Shown here one piece after another: positions 1-8,953 of a stretch of 11,234 nucleotides of DNA (the stretch's first letter is position 1; each line of letters starts with the position of its first letter). The notes beneath the pieces were generated by a model. The model was not told the origin of the DNA. It saw only the letters and a list, made by a program, of their open reading frames with translations, and made no database searches. The stretch is from Rhypophila decipiens. Lineage: Eukaryota; Ascomycota; Sordariomycetes; Sordariales; Naviculisporaceae. The stretch is taken from assembly GCA_033297075.1 (NCBI GenBank), contig MU858430.1:1-11234 (forward strand). The letters run 5' to 3'. The position numbers and the translations under genes are program-made.

Positions 1-3000
1 CCGCCAGCTCGTGACGCAGCTTGGAAAACACCGCAGGCTGAGTGGACCGTCACTCCGTTGATACGCGCCGCAGCCGTCCCTGACGTTGCCGTCACCAATA
101 GGCGGTGCGACATGTCCCTATTCGCAAATAGCTCGGCAATGGCCTCGATGACGCGGGACTTTCCGGTTCCGCCCTCTCCACCAACAAACATACACAGTTG
201 CGCCGTCCCGCGCTCGTCATGACGTAGTCGATCCAGCTGGCGACATACCAAACCCAAGGCGATGCCTTGCTTCCTATTAAGAGTGTAAGACTCGGCAAGC
301 CGCCTTCCAGTTTCCGCGATCGACGTGGTCGGCCCGAACCTGATGCTCGCCGACGGTGCCACACGCCGCATCGAATGTTCAGAATCGGCCTCTGTCATCT
401 CAACATCTTGCTCTCCGAAGCCGTTCAGGACACTGTATACAGCTGCGGCGTGGCCCGTCACCTCTAGGTCGGATTCCCGCCGGCTCTGTATGCCCTGGAT
501 CATCTTTTCTCGCTCCCGTGAAGCGCTCGCCTGCTGTGACTTGATAGACCTGAGAAGTCCCTGGTCAGGAACCCCTGCCCCTGATGACTGAGCACGTGGT
601 GCACCCGGCGCTGTCTCTAACACTGCCGTGGCTCGCAACTCATTTGAAGATCCCATCGCCACATGCTGGAACTGTAAAAGTTGGCGGACCATCCCTGTGA
701 TCTCCGCCGACCTGGCAGTGACCTCTGACTCCCCTATCGCGTTTCTCAGAACGTCGATAAGTCGCGTGGCGATGCCGACATCATCAGACCGGTACCTTGT
801 CTCCTGATCCTCCTCCCCTTCGCCCCGGCCCGATTCGACCGTGCCAGACGGTGGGATGTTGTCCCCTGACAGGGCAGCCCATTGGTTGCCGTCGCGTTTG
901 ACGTCTTCTGCTGACCGGCGGAGCAGCTGAATGTTATCAACGTGATTTGATAGTCTTTTTGACAAGGCCCGCTTTTTCCCTTGCCAGATGTCGTTAATAT
1001 CCCCTTGCGATTCGTTCAGAAAAGACTCCCACGGTACGAACATGGCGAGGTGCTGTACAGCCGCTCTGTATCAATAGCTGTCAATACACTAACCATTTTC
1101 TATGCTGTGGCGGCCCGCCCCTGATAGAGCCTAGTGAAATACGTACCTCCGATAATGCGTTTCGTCTTCTTCGCTGAAGTTCATGCTCAAGTAGCCATCC
1201 AGACAGACGACAGCTTGCTTCCCCGGCTTTCGCAACGACTGCACCCACGTCTCTGAGGGAGGCCATACGCTGCAGAAGTCCACCTCCCCCCATGCTGCCA
1301 CGCTGGTGCTCTTCCGCTTCAGCTTCACAATCGACAGGTAGTCGTATAGCGACAGGCCCCGCAGGACGTCTCCGCGATGCGGATACGCCTCCACTAAAGA
1401 AATCTTCCGCCCGCCCTCTTCTAGAAGCACGGTCTCATCTACCGGGTGCTCCAACCCTTCCATACCGGCCGATCGTCGGAGATGGCCCCATCTCCGGAAA
1501 ATATGCCAATACAGGGACGATGCGTTGAGAAACGTCCATGCCTCGCTGTTGGTATATTCCATACCATACCCTAACAGGTGCGACACAACCTCTACCTGCG
1601 ACAGCGGCCGCTCCGTGAAGACCCGATTTGCAACCTTCATCAGAAACCACCGTGTTTTGTTACCACGCCCTTTTTGCCCGGGGAGCTGTCCTACGCCACC
1701 CGCTTCCTCTCCCCTGACCAAATCCTTCCCAAAAACATGCATCACCTCTGCCGCTGCGGCCGCCCGCTTCCAAACCGGATCCTCAACCTTGGTTGCATAA
1801 TTCGTCACGTAGTAGACGATGGCCATCGTTCTACACTGCGTCACGATGAACGAGAAGTCGTGGTTATGACGGAGCCCTACCGCGATGGCTTTATTCCATC
1901 TGTTCACCATGCTATGGCTACGCCGAATCCGCAGCACTCCATCCTCAGTCAGCGTGGTTTTTTCCGATAGTTTCCATGGCGCCTTGAACCGGCAAAACTC
2001 GCCGCCCTTTCTCTTTCCCTGTGGCCCGATGGCGTACTTTACGCACGTCGGGCTATGGGTATGGATCTGCGTGGACCCGGCACAGAAATTCGCCTCCTCG
2101 TCGAACGCGGCCGCGAACTGCTCACTGTTCTCCAGTAAACTCGATATATCCGACGTCACTGATCTTTCCGTCCGGATAGCAGACGACGACTCCTGGTCAA
2201 GATCCTGTCAATGATCAGCAGAACTCCTACAAAGACCCTGCTCCCTCCCCCCCCCCCCTCTCAACGCAGAGATCCCGTCATTTGGATATTCGAAAAATTT
2301 AAATTGCCCACCTCTGTAAACACACTGTCAACATATTGAATGACCTTCTCCCTATACGACGCCTGCTCCTCTGCCAAGATATCTCCAAGCAACGAACTCA
2401 GTTGCATGTTTCCCTGCAGCCAGAGGAGACCGTGCACATGCAGCGATCCGCGCTCATTTGTTTCAACCGCTCCGAAATACTGGCTAATTCGCCCAAATAC
2501 CGAGTCCTCTCCTGTCTTCACATAGTGCTCAAAGAACATGGAAACCTCCCTATGGAAGAAAACCGCCGAACTCAGAGGATCTGACACAGCCAGTCGCGTA
2601 CGCTTGTACGCCGCATCCAGACTAGTCAAAAAAGCCTCCGCCTCCTCCGGAGTCCGCCTTCGGTATGCCGCCAGTCTCAGTTTCACTGGGTTTGTCAGAT
2701 CGTTCGGGTTAAGCGTAAACCATATGGCCGGGATTCCATAGCGGATGATGAGAGACAGGATTTTTCGCCGCATGCTCAGCCGGCTCTCTCTGGACATTGG
2801 CTGACGATACCCATAGAGAGACAGACTCCTCAGCAGCTGGTTGACCCCTTCGTTCGTCGTCTTTCCAGTCGCCTCGAGCTCGATCTTAGCCGCCTCCACC
2901 TCCTCCGGACTTAACGATTGCAATAGGCGCTCAACTTGAGGGAAGTTCTTCCTCGTCACGCTAAGCATGCTTGCGTGATGATTCCTCGATTTGACTCCCA

Positions 3001-5590
3001 TGTTGAACACGAGAAAGGAGAAAACGTGATGTGTGGCGAAGCGTCCACCGTGCCGCTGCAGCACCAGTTCCGCCCACTTCTGGAGGCTGATGTTTCGCGA
3101 TGCAACGAGACCTCGCGCTGCAGCCTCCACTTCGGCTCTCGAGACGCCATTTCCTTCCCTATCCTCTATACTCTCCTCCACTTGACGCGGTCCACCGCCA
3201 CCGGTTGGAAACAAGGTCGGGAAAGTCTTTCCGAAAAACCACGGATCAAAAGAGTCGGCAAAATCATCGCCACGAGACATGACGATATACGGCTCCGACC
3301 CTTTCTCTGCCTGCCCATCAGTTGACCCCACCCAGGCGGATCCTCCCCTGCTGCTCCAAAGAGCATGATGGTCTAGAGCGTCGCAAACGTAACGCAGCTT
3401 CTCCGTGTCTGGAACGGTCGGACCCGCGTCAACAGCGAACATGCCAGACGAGCTGATTTCGTGGATGGCAGATTCTGAGACATCCAATTCGTCCTGTTCG
3501 TGTCCATCTTCGCTGTCAAAACTCTCTCCTTCAACCAAGGACTCCTGCCCGTCAATAATGCTGCCTCCTTGCTCCAACGACGCAAGAACTTCTCGAATGT
3601 CTATCGGTTCCGCTTCTTCCAAACCACGATCCGTGGGTGGCACGAGCTGCGCCGTTCTTGTCTTCTCCCAGGCTGACGGCTCGTTCCGCTCCAGACGTTC
3701 GTAGATTTGACGAGGTACTCCATGCGACGACCCCTTCCAGCTCTCCATCTCCGCTGTATTTATTTCAATATTCTCATATAGCGGATTATTCTTCTTGAGC
3801 CACAACAATGCCTTCTCAACTACACGACGCCGCACAGACAAAAGTGCTGAAAGATCACTCGGTGCTGGTTTCTCGGCTCCCTGCCAGGAAACGTGAATTT
3901 CTTCCATGACCTTCAAAAGCGGGTGAGGGAGGACGTTTGTCACAAGCTCTTGCACGTTATTGGGGAACACCGTGATATGTCCCTTGACATGTTTCGGATA
4001 CTTCACTCCCTGTTTCCTCCCTTCCGACGTGTTATATTTGGTGATGAAGCCGTAGCAAGAATTCAACGCGATCAGTCTTTCCTCCACAACCGTGAGACCC
4101 TTCAGCTCATCCGGAAACATGTGTTCGCAACCCAGACGCTTGTGCAACTGAGCTGCAGGCGACAAGACACCTCTTCTCAGACACCTCAGGCATTCTCGAC
4201 ACCCGGGAATGTTCTCTCCAGGTGAGACGCATTTATGACATCCGAGAATCGAAAGCCTGTGATTTCCCACAAACTGCGCCGTAAACCACTCCCAGCTCAC
4301 CTCCTCCAACTCGGACTTGGCGTACTTGCCGTAACATATCATACAAGTATGAATCGGCAACGTGTTCACATCGTGAAAGGCTTCGTAGAAGTCGCGAACT
4401 GTTTCCACCTTCCTCTCTAGTGGGATGGGCATGCACCAAGTCTGCTCCCGAGAAAGCTGTTCCTTCTCGTTGAACTCATCATCCAGGACCCGCAGGACGC
4501 TAGCGAGCTCCGCCATCTGCTCTTCCTCGCTCTTCCTCGCCGGATCTGCTCTTCTGGCACGCTTTGCCCCCGGATTGCCGTTCGCAATAGAATAATTGCG
4601 CCTCTTCCTTGTCTCCTGACGTTGCTGGCTCGCCCCGTCAACACCAGATTGCAGTACTTCGCCGCTGTTTGGCACGATACCCGGTCGTTGCTGCTCTTGT
4701 TGCATCGTATTTCCGCCATCTGCGGCGGCGCCTCTCGACTCTTCCCACCTCTTCTGTGCCGTGAGCCAATCGTCACTGGCAGTATCCACCGTCTGTTGGT
4801 CATTTCCCACGACGAGTCCGAATTTGTCAAAACGGAAACCGCTCCGCAAATCTGTATTGCACAGTTTCATAAGAGCCAGTTCAACTTCTTCCCCATCTTT
4901 TCTCTTCGTATATGGCCCTTGATAATTCCAAGCTCTCAAATCTATCAAATCTGCTGCCTCTATAGGGTTGACACCCATTCTGACGCGCCGTCGCCCAACT
5001 TGTTGATCTCGCCTATGGATTAACCTGTTTAACTTCACCACCGCCTCATCCCAGTCCCTCACTTCACGAGCCGCTGCGCAAAGTTTCTTGCAATAGCTTT
5101 CTCCTCTTTCTGCCCATCGGTAATGTTGCACCTTGTCTCCGCCCCAGAGACGGGCCACCGTCCTCAGAGCCACCTGAATCCTAGATCCATTCAACAAATC
5201 CCGTTCAGGAACATCTTCACACTGGTCTACCATCTCCTCGCTGTTCTGACCCGCGATGGCGTCCTCCCTCGATGCAGCATTTCTCAGCATCCGAAGTTGT
5301 TGTTGATCAGATCCTCCATCTGTTCTCGCTTCTTCACATTCTTCTTGAGACATATTGACCACGCGCACTGATGTGCGCTTTCCCTGATTTGCTGACACAA
5401 CACCTTCACCAGGTCCTCGAACCCCCCTCCTCTCCGCTCTGACCCGTTCGGCATCATTCTGAACAGCTTCGAATATGTCTGCCGAAGTCCGGATCCCCAA
5501 ACCCGCTCGCAATACATTCTCCCGATTGCGAACATCGAAACTGCGAAATAGCTCAACTAGATTTCGAGAATTTCCGTCCCCACCGTTCAT
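1..5590 (-). CDS. Helitron RepHel transposase (Rep endonuclease plus PIF1-type helicase), three exons, partial at the left edge
   Basis: This protein would nick and join single-stranded DNA (Rep) and unwind it (helicase) during rolling-circle transposition in the nucleus. Proposed exons are 5590-2312, 2204-1147 and 1065-1, giving about 1800 residues before the window edge. Features in order: a charged N-terminus of unknown role; a cysteine-containing stretch near residue 415 (CMIC); a DUF6570-like region around 480-600 with EERLIAL; Helitron_like_N from about 845, starting at RFATHHVFSF; the HUH motif HVH at 1051-1053 in RGSLHVHGLLWL; the conserved HTHSPTCVKY and CRF segment early in exon 2; and the two-tyrosine motif YVTNYATK with Tyr1225 and Tyr1229. 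Exon 3 opens with QHLAMFVPWESF, typical of Helitron proteins between Rep and helicase. It ends with Walker A GGEGGTGKS (Lys1748) and motif Ia VTATSGTAAARING. The remaining helicase motifs lie off the window. The start ATG at 5590 is the first long-frame Met, with A at -3. No disabling mutation is seen if the two introns are accepted. Confidence 0.93.
1066..1146 (-). other. Intron 2 of the Helitron RepHel gene (81 nt, phase 2)
   Basis: Exon 2 would otherwise end at a TAG (1133-1131) a few codons after HYRR. The splice CGGAG|GTACGT (1147|1146) to TTGATACAG|AGCG (1066|1065) gives HYRRAAVQHLAMFVPWESF, the expected run of residues in Helitron proteins. The 1058-nt exon 2 has the phase needed. The donor is close to the fungal consensus, and TTGAC/CTATTGA upstream of the acceptor could be the branch site. 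Confidence 0.88.
2205..2311 (-). other. Intron 1 of the Helitron RepHel gene (107 nt, phase 0)
   Basis: The exon 1 frame runs to a TGA at 2263-2261, and the next part of the protein is open in another frame from about 2208. Splicing GAG|GTGGGC (2312|2311) to TTGACAG|GATC (2205|2204) removes the stop. It joins YVDSVFTE to DLDQESSSAIRTERSVTSD, restoring one continuous Rep domain. GCTGAT at about 2219 may serve as the branch site. The donor GTGGGC departs from the usual GTRAGT. The intron also contains twelve consecutive G on the coding strand, followed by two GGG runs. The frame join is certain to be needed; the exact donor and acceptor are inferred. Confidence 0.75.
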
Positions 5591-5600
5591 CTTGGCTCAT
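5553..5600 (-). promoter_or_regulatory. Overlapping upstream ORF at the RepHel start
   Basis: An ATG at 5600-5598, in the context AAAATGA, lies ten bases upstream of the RepHel ATG and in another frame. It opens a 15-codon reading frame that ends at TGA 5555-5553, inside the transposase coding region. Both ATGs have A at -3. If the transcript starts upstream of 5600, this uORF would lower translation of the transposase. The transcription start is not visible, so a role is only a suggestion. Confidence 0.4.
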
Positions 5601-5821
5601 TTTAATTCTTCTATTGGTTTCTTGGTCTCTGATTTCGTGGCGATACATAACACTTTTGCCTTCCAACTCAATCTGCTGTCTATACGGCGTATCGTCTTCC
5701 TATTCCCTTTCCATACTTCCCCCCTCCTGACCCAAGGCCTTCTCCCAGTCACAATGCATGACAGCCCAATGACCCGTTCCCTATCAACCAACGATGCAAA
5801 CACCAGCGCCCCCGTCGTCTT

Positions 5822-5870
5822 CCTCCTCCTTTTTCCTCCTCCTTTTTCCTCCTCCTTTTTCCTCCTCCTT
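5822..5870. repeat. 13-bp pyrimidine minisatellite, about 3.8 copies
   Basis: The unit CCTCCTCCTTTTT repeats exactly at 5822, 5835 and 5848, with a fourth partial copy at 5861. The whole tract is pyrimidine on the plus strand and purine on the minus strand. It lies about 230 bp upstream of the RepHel start. Homopurine tracts of this kind can form triplexes and vary in copy number. Confidence 0.9.
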
Positions 5871-6362
5871 CTTGCCCTCTGTGCTTAAGCACCGCTTTCA
5901 TGCGCAAATCCGGTTAGGTCGGCAACAAAGACCTGCTCAGAAATCCGGTGGCGGTTTTATTAACCTGCGCGTATGCTCACATGGTGTGCTCCCACCAATG
6001 CTATTCATTCCTCGCCAAAACAGCAACCAAAATAGACCCAATCAACGTATTGCATGCTCTGTCAGACGACAACCCGTGCATCCATCTGCTGTTCGTGCAT
6101 AACTTAGACTCGCAATAGTTACTCAATTGGAAAAACCGAACAGCATACAGTACGGACAGATAACTATCTTGATGCCCACTGGCTTGTTGACCCATCCCTT
6201 CTGCACACTATATTCCCATTGAGTCACCATCAGCGAATATCAAAAATTTCACCACTGACCCACCTGACTTCTCCCTCCTTGAAGGTGATCTTGTCCATCT
6301 GGCGACTACAACTGAATAAACCACCCACTACCAGCTAGCCAACATTAGACTGAGACAAGGGT

Positions 6363-6423
6363 CCTCTTCCACTCCCTCCCGCCTGTCCCACTTCACCTTC
6401 CTCCGTGCTCTACATCATTCAAG
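6363..6423 (+). promoter_or_regulatory. CT-rich core promoter box with CAAG start motif for the companion gene
   Basis: A pyrimidine-rich stretch runs from about 6363 and ends at TCAAG (CAAG at 6420-6423), eleven bases before the ATG at 6434. A CT box followed by CAAG is a common transcription-start arrangement in filamentous fungi. It implies a very short 5' leader. Confidence 0.5.
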
Positions 6424-6433
6424 TCCCCTCAAT

Positions 6434-7486
6434 ATGTCTCGACAACCAACCTTCTCAAACCTGATTCATTTACGTGATTTTGTCGACTCAATTGCGGATG
6501 ATCCGAGCAAAGACACTCCGAACTACACCGAAATCCACACTGACATCAATGTCTTTGAAGAAGACGGCTTTCACAGTTCTAGCATCACCGTTGAACCAAT
6601 CCGCACACGCATCCACACCTATCTGACACGACAAGAACGAGAATGCTATGTTCCCAACACCTTCTTCTACACCGATGGCCGCTTCTCAGCTGCTCCGTCA
6701 GACGATGGCACCTTGGAGATCAACATCCAAACGTTGAGTTTAATGAGGTACGCTTAACTACACGCTCTATTCAACTCGGACTAATCCTCTAGACACCCTG
6801 GAGATGTGACCGACTTTGACCAGTACCGCCAGCACTTACCGGGTCAGTGGTGCCCGATAGTGTCCGTCATCGGCTCAGTGTCTTCTTGCGATACGATCTC
6901 CACCGATGGCTATGAACCCCGCTCCTTTGTTATTGAAACATCGGTATATGACACCTCGAAACTCGCCCCGGTACACCACTCGGTGGCTTGCTTCCTCGAA
7001 AACACCAAACGCTGGGAGAAAGTCAAGACACCACAATCTGGGTCATTTCTCAGTATCACTGCAAAGGTAGCCGGCCGCACAACTGACACCAACCATTTGG
7101 CCCTGCGGGTCCTTGACCTAGCCTATCTGCCGAGATCGAACTCGGCAGCAGCGACAACTACGGCAATGACATCAACCCCGGCAACGACGCCATCTTCGAA
7201 AAGGTCACGCTGGGAGAGACCGGCACCTTCATCGACTCCGATGAAAAAACCACGCTTCTCGGAGCCTGTTGGCAGAATTACAACCCCTTCCAAGACAACC
7301 ATACAGGAACCAGCACATACCGCACTCGATGACACAATGAAATCGCCATCCGTTCCCCTTTCCCCGTCAACCATTGCCAACTACGAAGAATCCTCGGTCG
7401 ACTCAAACACACCTACAACCTCAGAAAGTGCAACACGACCCCACCGCAGTCGTCATGTCCCACGGAAGTATTTAGAGTTAGACTAG
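6434..7486 (+). CDS. Helitron-linked hypothetical protein, possible tandem OB-fold protein (335 aa, two exons)
   Basis: I do not know a named family for certain. Exons 6434-6747 and 6793-7486 give 335 residues. Residues 1 to about 190 look like two compact beta-rich modules. The first contains YVPNTFFYTDGRFSA and IQTLSLMRHPGD. The second contains CPIVSVIGSV, then CFLENTKRWEKVKTP, GSFLSITAKVAGRT and LALRVLDLAYLP. The alternating strands and the closing GSFLSITAKVAGR segment suggest OB-folds, as in RPA-like single-strand DNA-binding proteins. The C-terminal 140 residues are rich in Ser, Thr and Pro, with basic clusters KRSR, KKPR and HRSRHVPRKY that may direct the protein to the nucleus. The gene is head-to-head with RepHel and lies inside the proposed element. 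A role in handling the displaced strand during transposition is a reasonable guess, not shown. It could instead be captured host cargo. The frame is intact. Confidence 0.8.
6748..6792 (+). other. Intron of the Helitron-linked gene (45 nt, phase 2)
   Basis: ATGAG|GTACGC at the donor and CCTCTAG|ACACC at the acceptor join SLM to RHPGDVTDF. ACTAATC, about ten bases before the acceptor, matches a fungal branch site. Without splicing, the first frame stops at a TAA within this stretch (6755-6757). The intron is near the lower size limit for fungi. Confidence 0.85.
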
Positions 7487-8169
7487 GCAAAGGTGGTTGG
7501 ACAGGCTTTTAGAATATGTTAAATATCAAATGGAAATCTTTTCCTACCGACCTAGCCATACCGCCCTCAGCAACTTTTACCATTGTAAGGCATGCAGATC
7601 GCTTTGTGAACCTTCCAATCTGCCCTTTGGTGCTCTTTGCCACAATATTCCGCGACTTTACATCGCTCGCATCTCATAATCCCTTCCAGAATATTTCCCA
7701 ACTATCATCTCATTTCCCCGCTATTTAGACAACCTTTGTTGGGAATGAATTGGTCGCTTGTCAGCTGTCACGGCCGGCGTCAGGGATCGATGGCGGAAAT
7801 CATCAATTGGGCGCTATCAACAAAGATTCTAAGCTGGAGGGGAAAGGAAAAGAAAGAACAATCGCTGGAGCGCGAAGCGCGACCAAGATGCATTCTAGGG
7901 TGGGTCCTCCTCGCCCTGCCTTGCTTGCCTCTGATTGGTCCTAGTGACCGGGTCCCCAGCGGTAGCTCTGCGAGCTAGCTGGCAGTCGTGAAACAAGGGT
8001 CTGGGAGGGCCTGGTCCTCACATCAGCCACCTATCAGAGGCCTGAAACGCCGCACTAATGTAAGCCACCAAAACGCAATGTCTTCATCAGAACCCGAACC
8101 TGTAGCTATTGACAATCCGACATCTTGAGATGGTCGTAATCTCGAATATCGTTCCTCAAGGCTCCTTGG
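7487..8169. other. Non-coding 5' subterminal region of the Helitron
   Basis: About 680 bp between the companion gene and the terminal hairpin. No frame here resembles a known protein. It contains a short hairpin CGCGAAGCGCG (7871-7881), a GC-rich part with several small palindromes (about 7920-8010), and one copy of a 14-base string that recurs outside the element at 8501-8514. It should include the 3' end and terminator of the companion gene, but I see no clear signal. Confidence 0.5.
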
Positions 8170-8203
8170 GCAAACCGCTTGCGGTTTGCGTCTCCTGTCT
8201 AGA
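8170..8203 (-). repeat. Candidate Helitron right terminus: hairpin plus TCTAG end
   Basis: GCAAACCGC (8170-8178) and GCGGTTTGC (8181-8189) form a perfect 9-bp stem with a TT loop. On the minus strand the element would begin TCTAGACAGG after a host A, fitting A|TC insertion. Read on the plus strand, the hairpin is followed nine bases later by CTAG (8199-8202), which also mimics a Helitron 3' end, although the next base is then A rather than T. The minus-strand reading agrees with the transposase orientation and is preferred. Confidence 0.55.
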
Positions 8204-8442
8204 TAACAGTGGGGTTTGGCACGTGGCCACGTGACTGGTTTGGTGCCGTGACACTGGAAGATCCAGGAAGGAAGACGTATAGTTTCGTGAGGGACCAGAC
8301 CTGGATTATTTGGAACGGTCAGAACTTAATATGGTTGCCACCTGAATACCGCCCAACCTGTTCTGCTGTCCAGGGGCAGATGGTGTCTATTGGTTGTACA
8401 TCGGGGAGAGTTTTCACGGTCGGCTTCTCATACGATGTCTAA
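8204..8442 (+). pseudogene. C-terminal remnant of a WD40-repeat (NLR/HET-E-type) protein
   Basis: The frame has no ATG start and is open from just after the TAG at 8200-8202 to TAA at 8440-8442, about 79 codons. Its latter part, with TWIIWNGQNLIWLPPEYR followed by a Cys-Ser-Ala-Val segment and GCTSGRVFTVGFS, matches what I know of the last WD40 blade of fungal NACHT-WD40 proteins. Those proteins are STAND immune-type sensors, often involved in non-self recognition. The rest of the gene is absent here. The preserved sequence begins at the proposed Helitron border, so the Helitron probably inserted in this gene or landed beside an existing fragment. Confidence 0.72.
8220..8233. promoter_or_regulatory. 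14-bp perfect palindrome with two CACGTG E-boxes
   Basis: CACGTGGCCACGTG reads the same on both strands and holds two E-boxes of the kind bound by bHLH factors such as Cbf1 and Pho4 in yeasts. It sits inside the WD40 remnant, where it encodes Thr-Trp-Pro-Arg, so it may be chance. Confidence 0.3.
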
Positions 8443-8953
8443 TCCGTTTCAAGCTCTTTCCATCCATCCTGTTTATTTCTTTTTTCTAGCTTGACACCAG
8501 AAGGGTCTGGGAGGACATGTCGATTTATAGATAGTTTGGGAATTCTAGCATCTTCCAGCAACGCTAATATATGTCACTTCGAGAAGGCAAAACTCAACTT
8601 CGATTTTTCCTCTTTAGAGGCCTAAGTGACCAAATATGCTTGCTGGCAATTTTATATTGCACTGTTTTAGGCTGCTTGGTTCTCTGATAGTTTGTGATAA
8701 GGTGCTCCACCACGTGGTTGCTACGCGAAGAGGACACCCCGCTCTCTGTGACTCACCTCTCCACCGAGAGCAGACGTCGCCACTCGCACACATCTGGCTC
8801 CTGTCAAAGTGTGGCAAGGCTTCAGGGGTGCCGATGGACGATTATTGGTGGCGAAGGATTGCTTAGCAATGCTGTGGCAATAATTGGAAATCCAGGCGAT
8901 GGAACCAGAAACACACAGAAAAACTTCAGGATCACACATATTTATAGACGCCT
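8443..8953. other. Region between convergent NLR-like fragments, no gene seen
   Basis: These 511 bp lie downstream of both the plus-strand WD40 remnant and the minus-strand TPR fragment. The first half is AT-rich, as expected for fungal 3' regions. Open frames present here show no family features. The minus-strand stretch after the TPR stop may hold decayed TPR-gene sequence, but no further repeat is recognisable. Confidence 0.5.

Larger units (their letters stand above)
5591..6433. promoter_or_regulatory. Divergent intergenic region between RepHel and the companion gene
   Basis: These 843 bp separate the 5' ends of two head-to-head genes and so should hold both promoters. The side near RepHel is pyrimidine-rich on the plus strand and includes a 13-bp minisatellite (5822-5870). 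The middle has two copies of AAATCCGGT (about 5915 and 5950). The side near the companion gene has a CT-rich tract ending in CAAG. I found no credible coding exon here. Confidence 0.6.
1..8203 (-). mobile_element. Helitron, autonomous, 5' part (left end outside window)
   Basis: A rolling-circle transposon, recognised from its RepHel transposase gene on the minus strand, which places the element's 5' end on the right. The right border is proposed at 8203/8204. There the minus strand reads host A followed by TCTAG, which fits the Helitron rule of insertion between A and T with a 5' TC. A 9-bp-arm hairpin lies just inside, and recognisable host-gene (WD40) coding sequence starts just outside. 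The divergent two-exon gene on the plus strand lies inside these limits. The 3' end (CTRR plus hairpin) should lie left of position 1 and is not seen. The coding frames are GC-rich and undamaged, so there is no sign of repeat-induced point mutation. The identity as a Helitron is secure; the exact right border is inferred. Confidence 0.8.

Noticed and set aside
1578..1970. Plus-strand 130-aa frame and others antisense to RepHel
   Set aside because: They lie opposite well-supported coding sequence and show no family features.
1131..2159. A separate 342-aa minus-strand gene starting at 2159
   Set aside because: It begins with GTG, its frame is open upstream to about 2208, and it continues the Rep domain; it is exon 2 of RepHel.
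1131..2263. The stops at 2263-2261 and 1133-1131 as inactivating mutations
   Set aside because: Both fall in stretches bounded by usable GT-AG sites whose removal restores the expected Helitron protein in phase.
7871..7898. CGCGAAGCGCG hairpin followed 13 bases later by CTAG as a Helitron 3' end
   Set aside because: The stem is only four pairs, the next base is G rather than T, and it implies an orientation opposite to the transposase; the 8170-8203 site fits better.
7637..7978. 113-aa plus-strand frame after the companion gene
   Set aside because: No recognisable domain and unconvincing composition; probably non-coding subterminal DNA.
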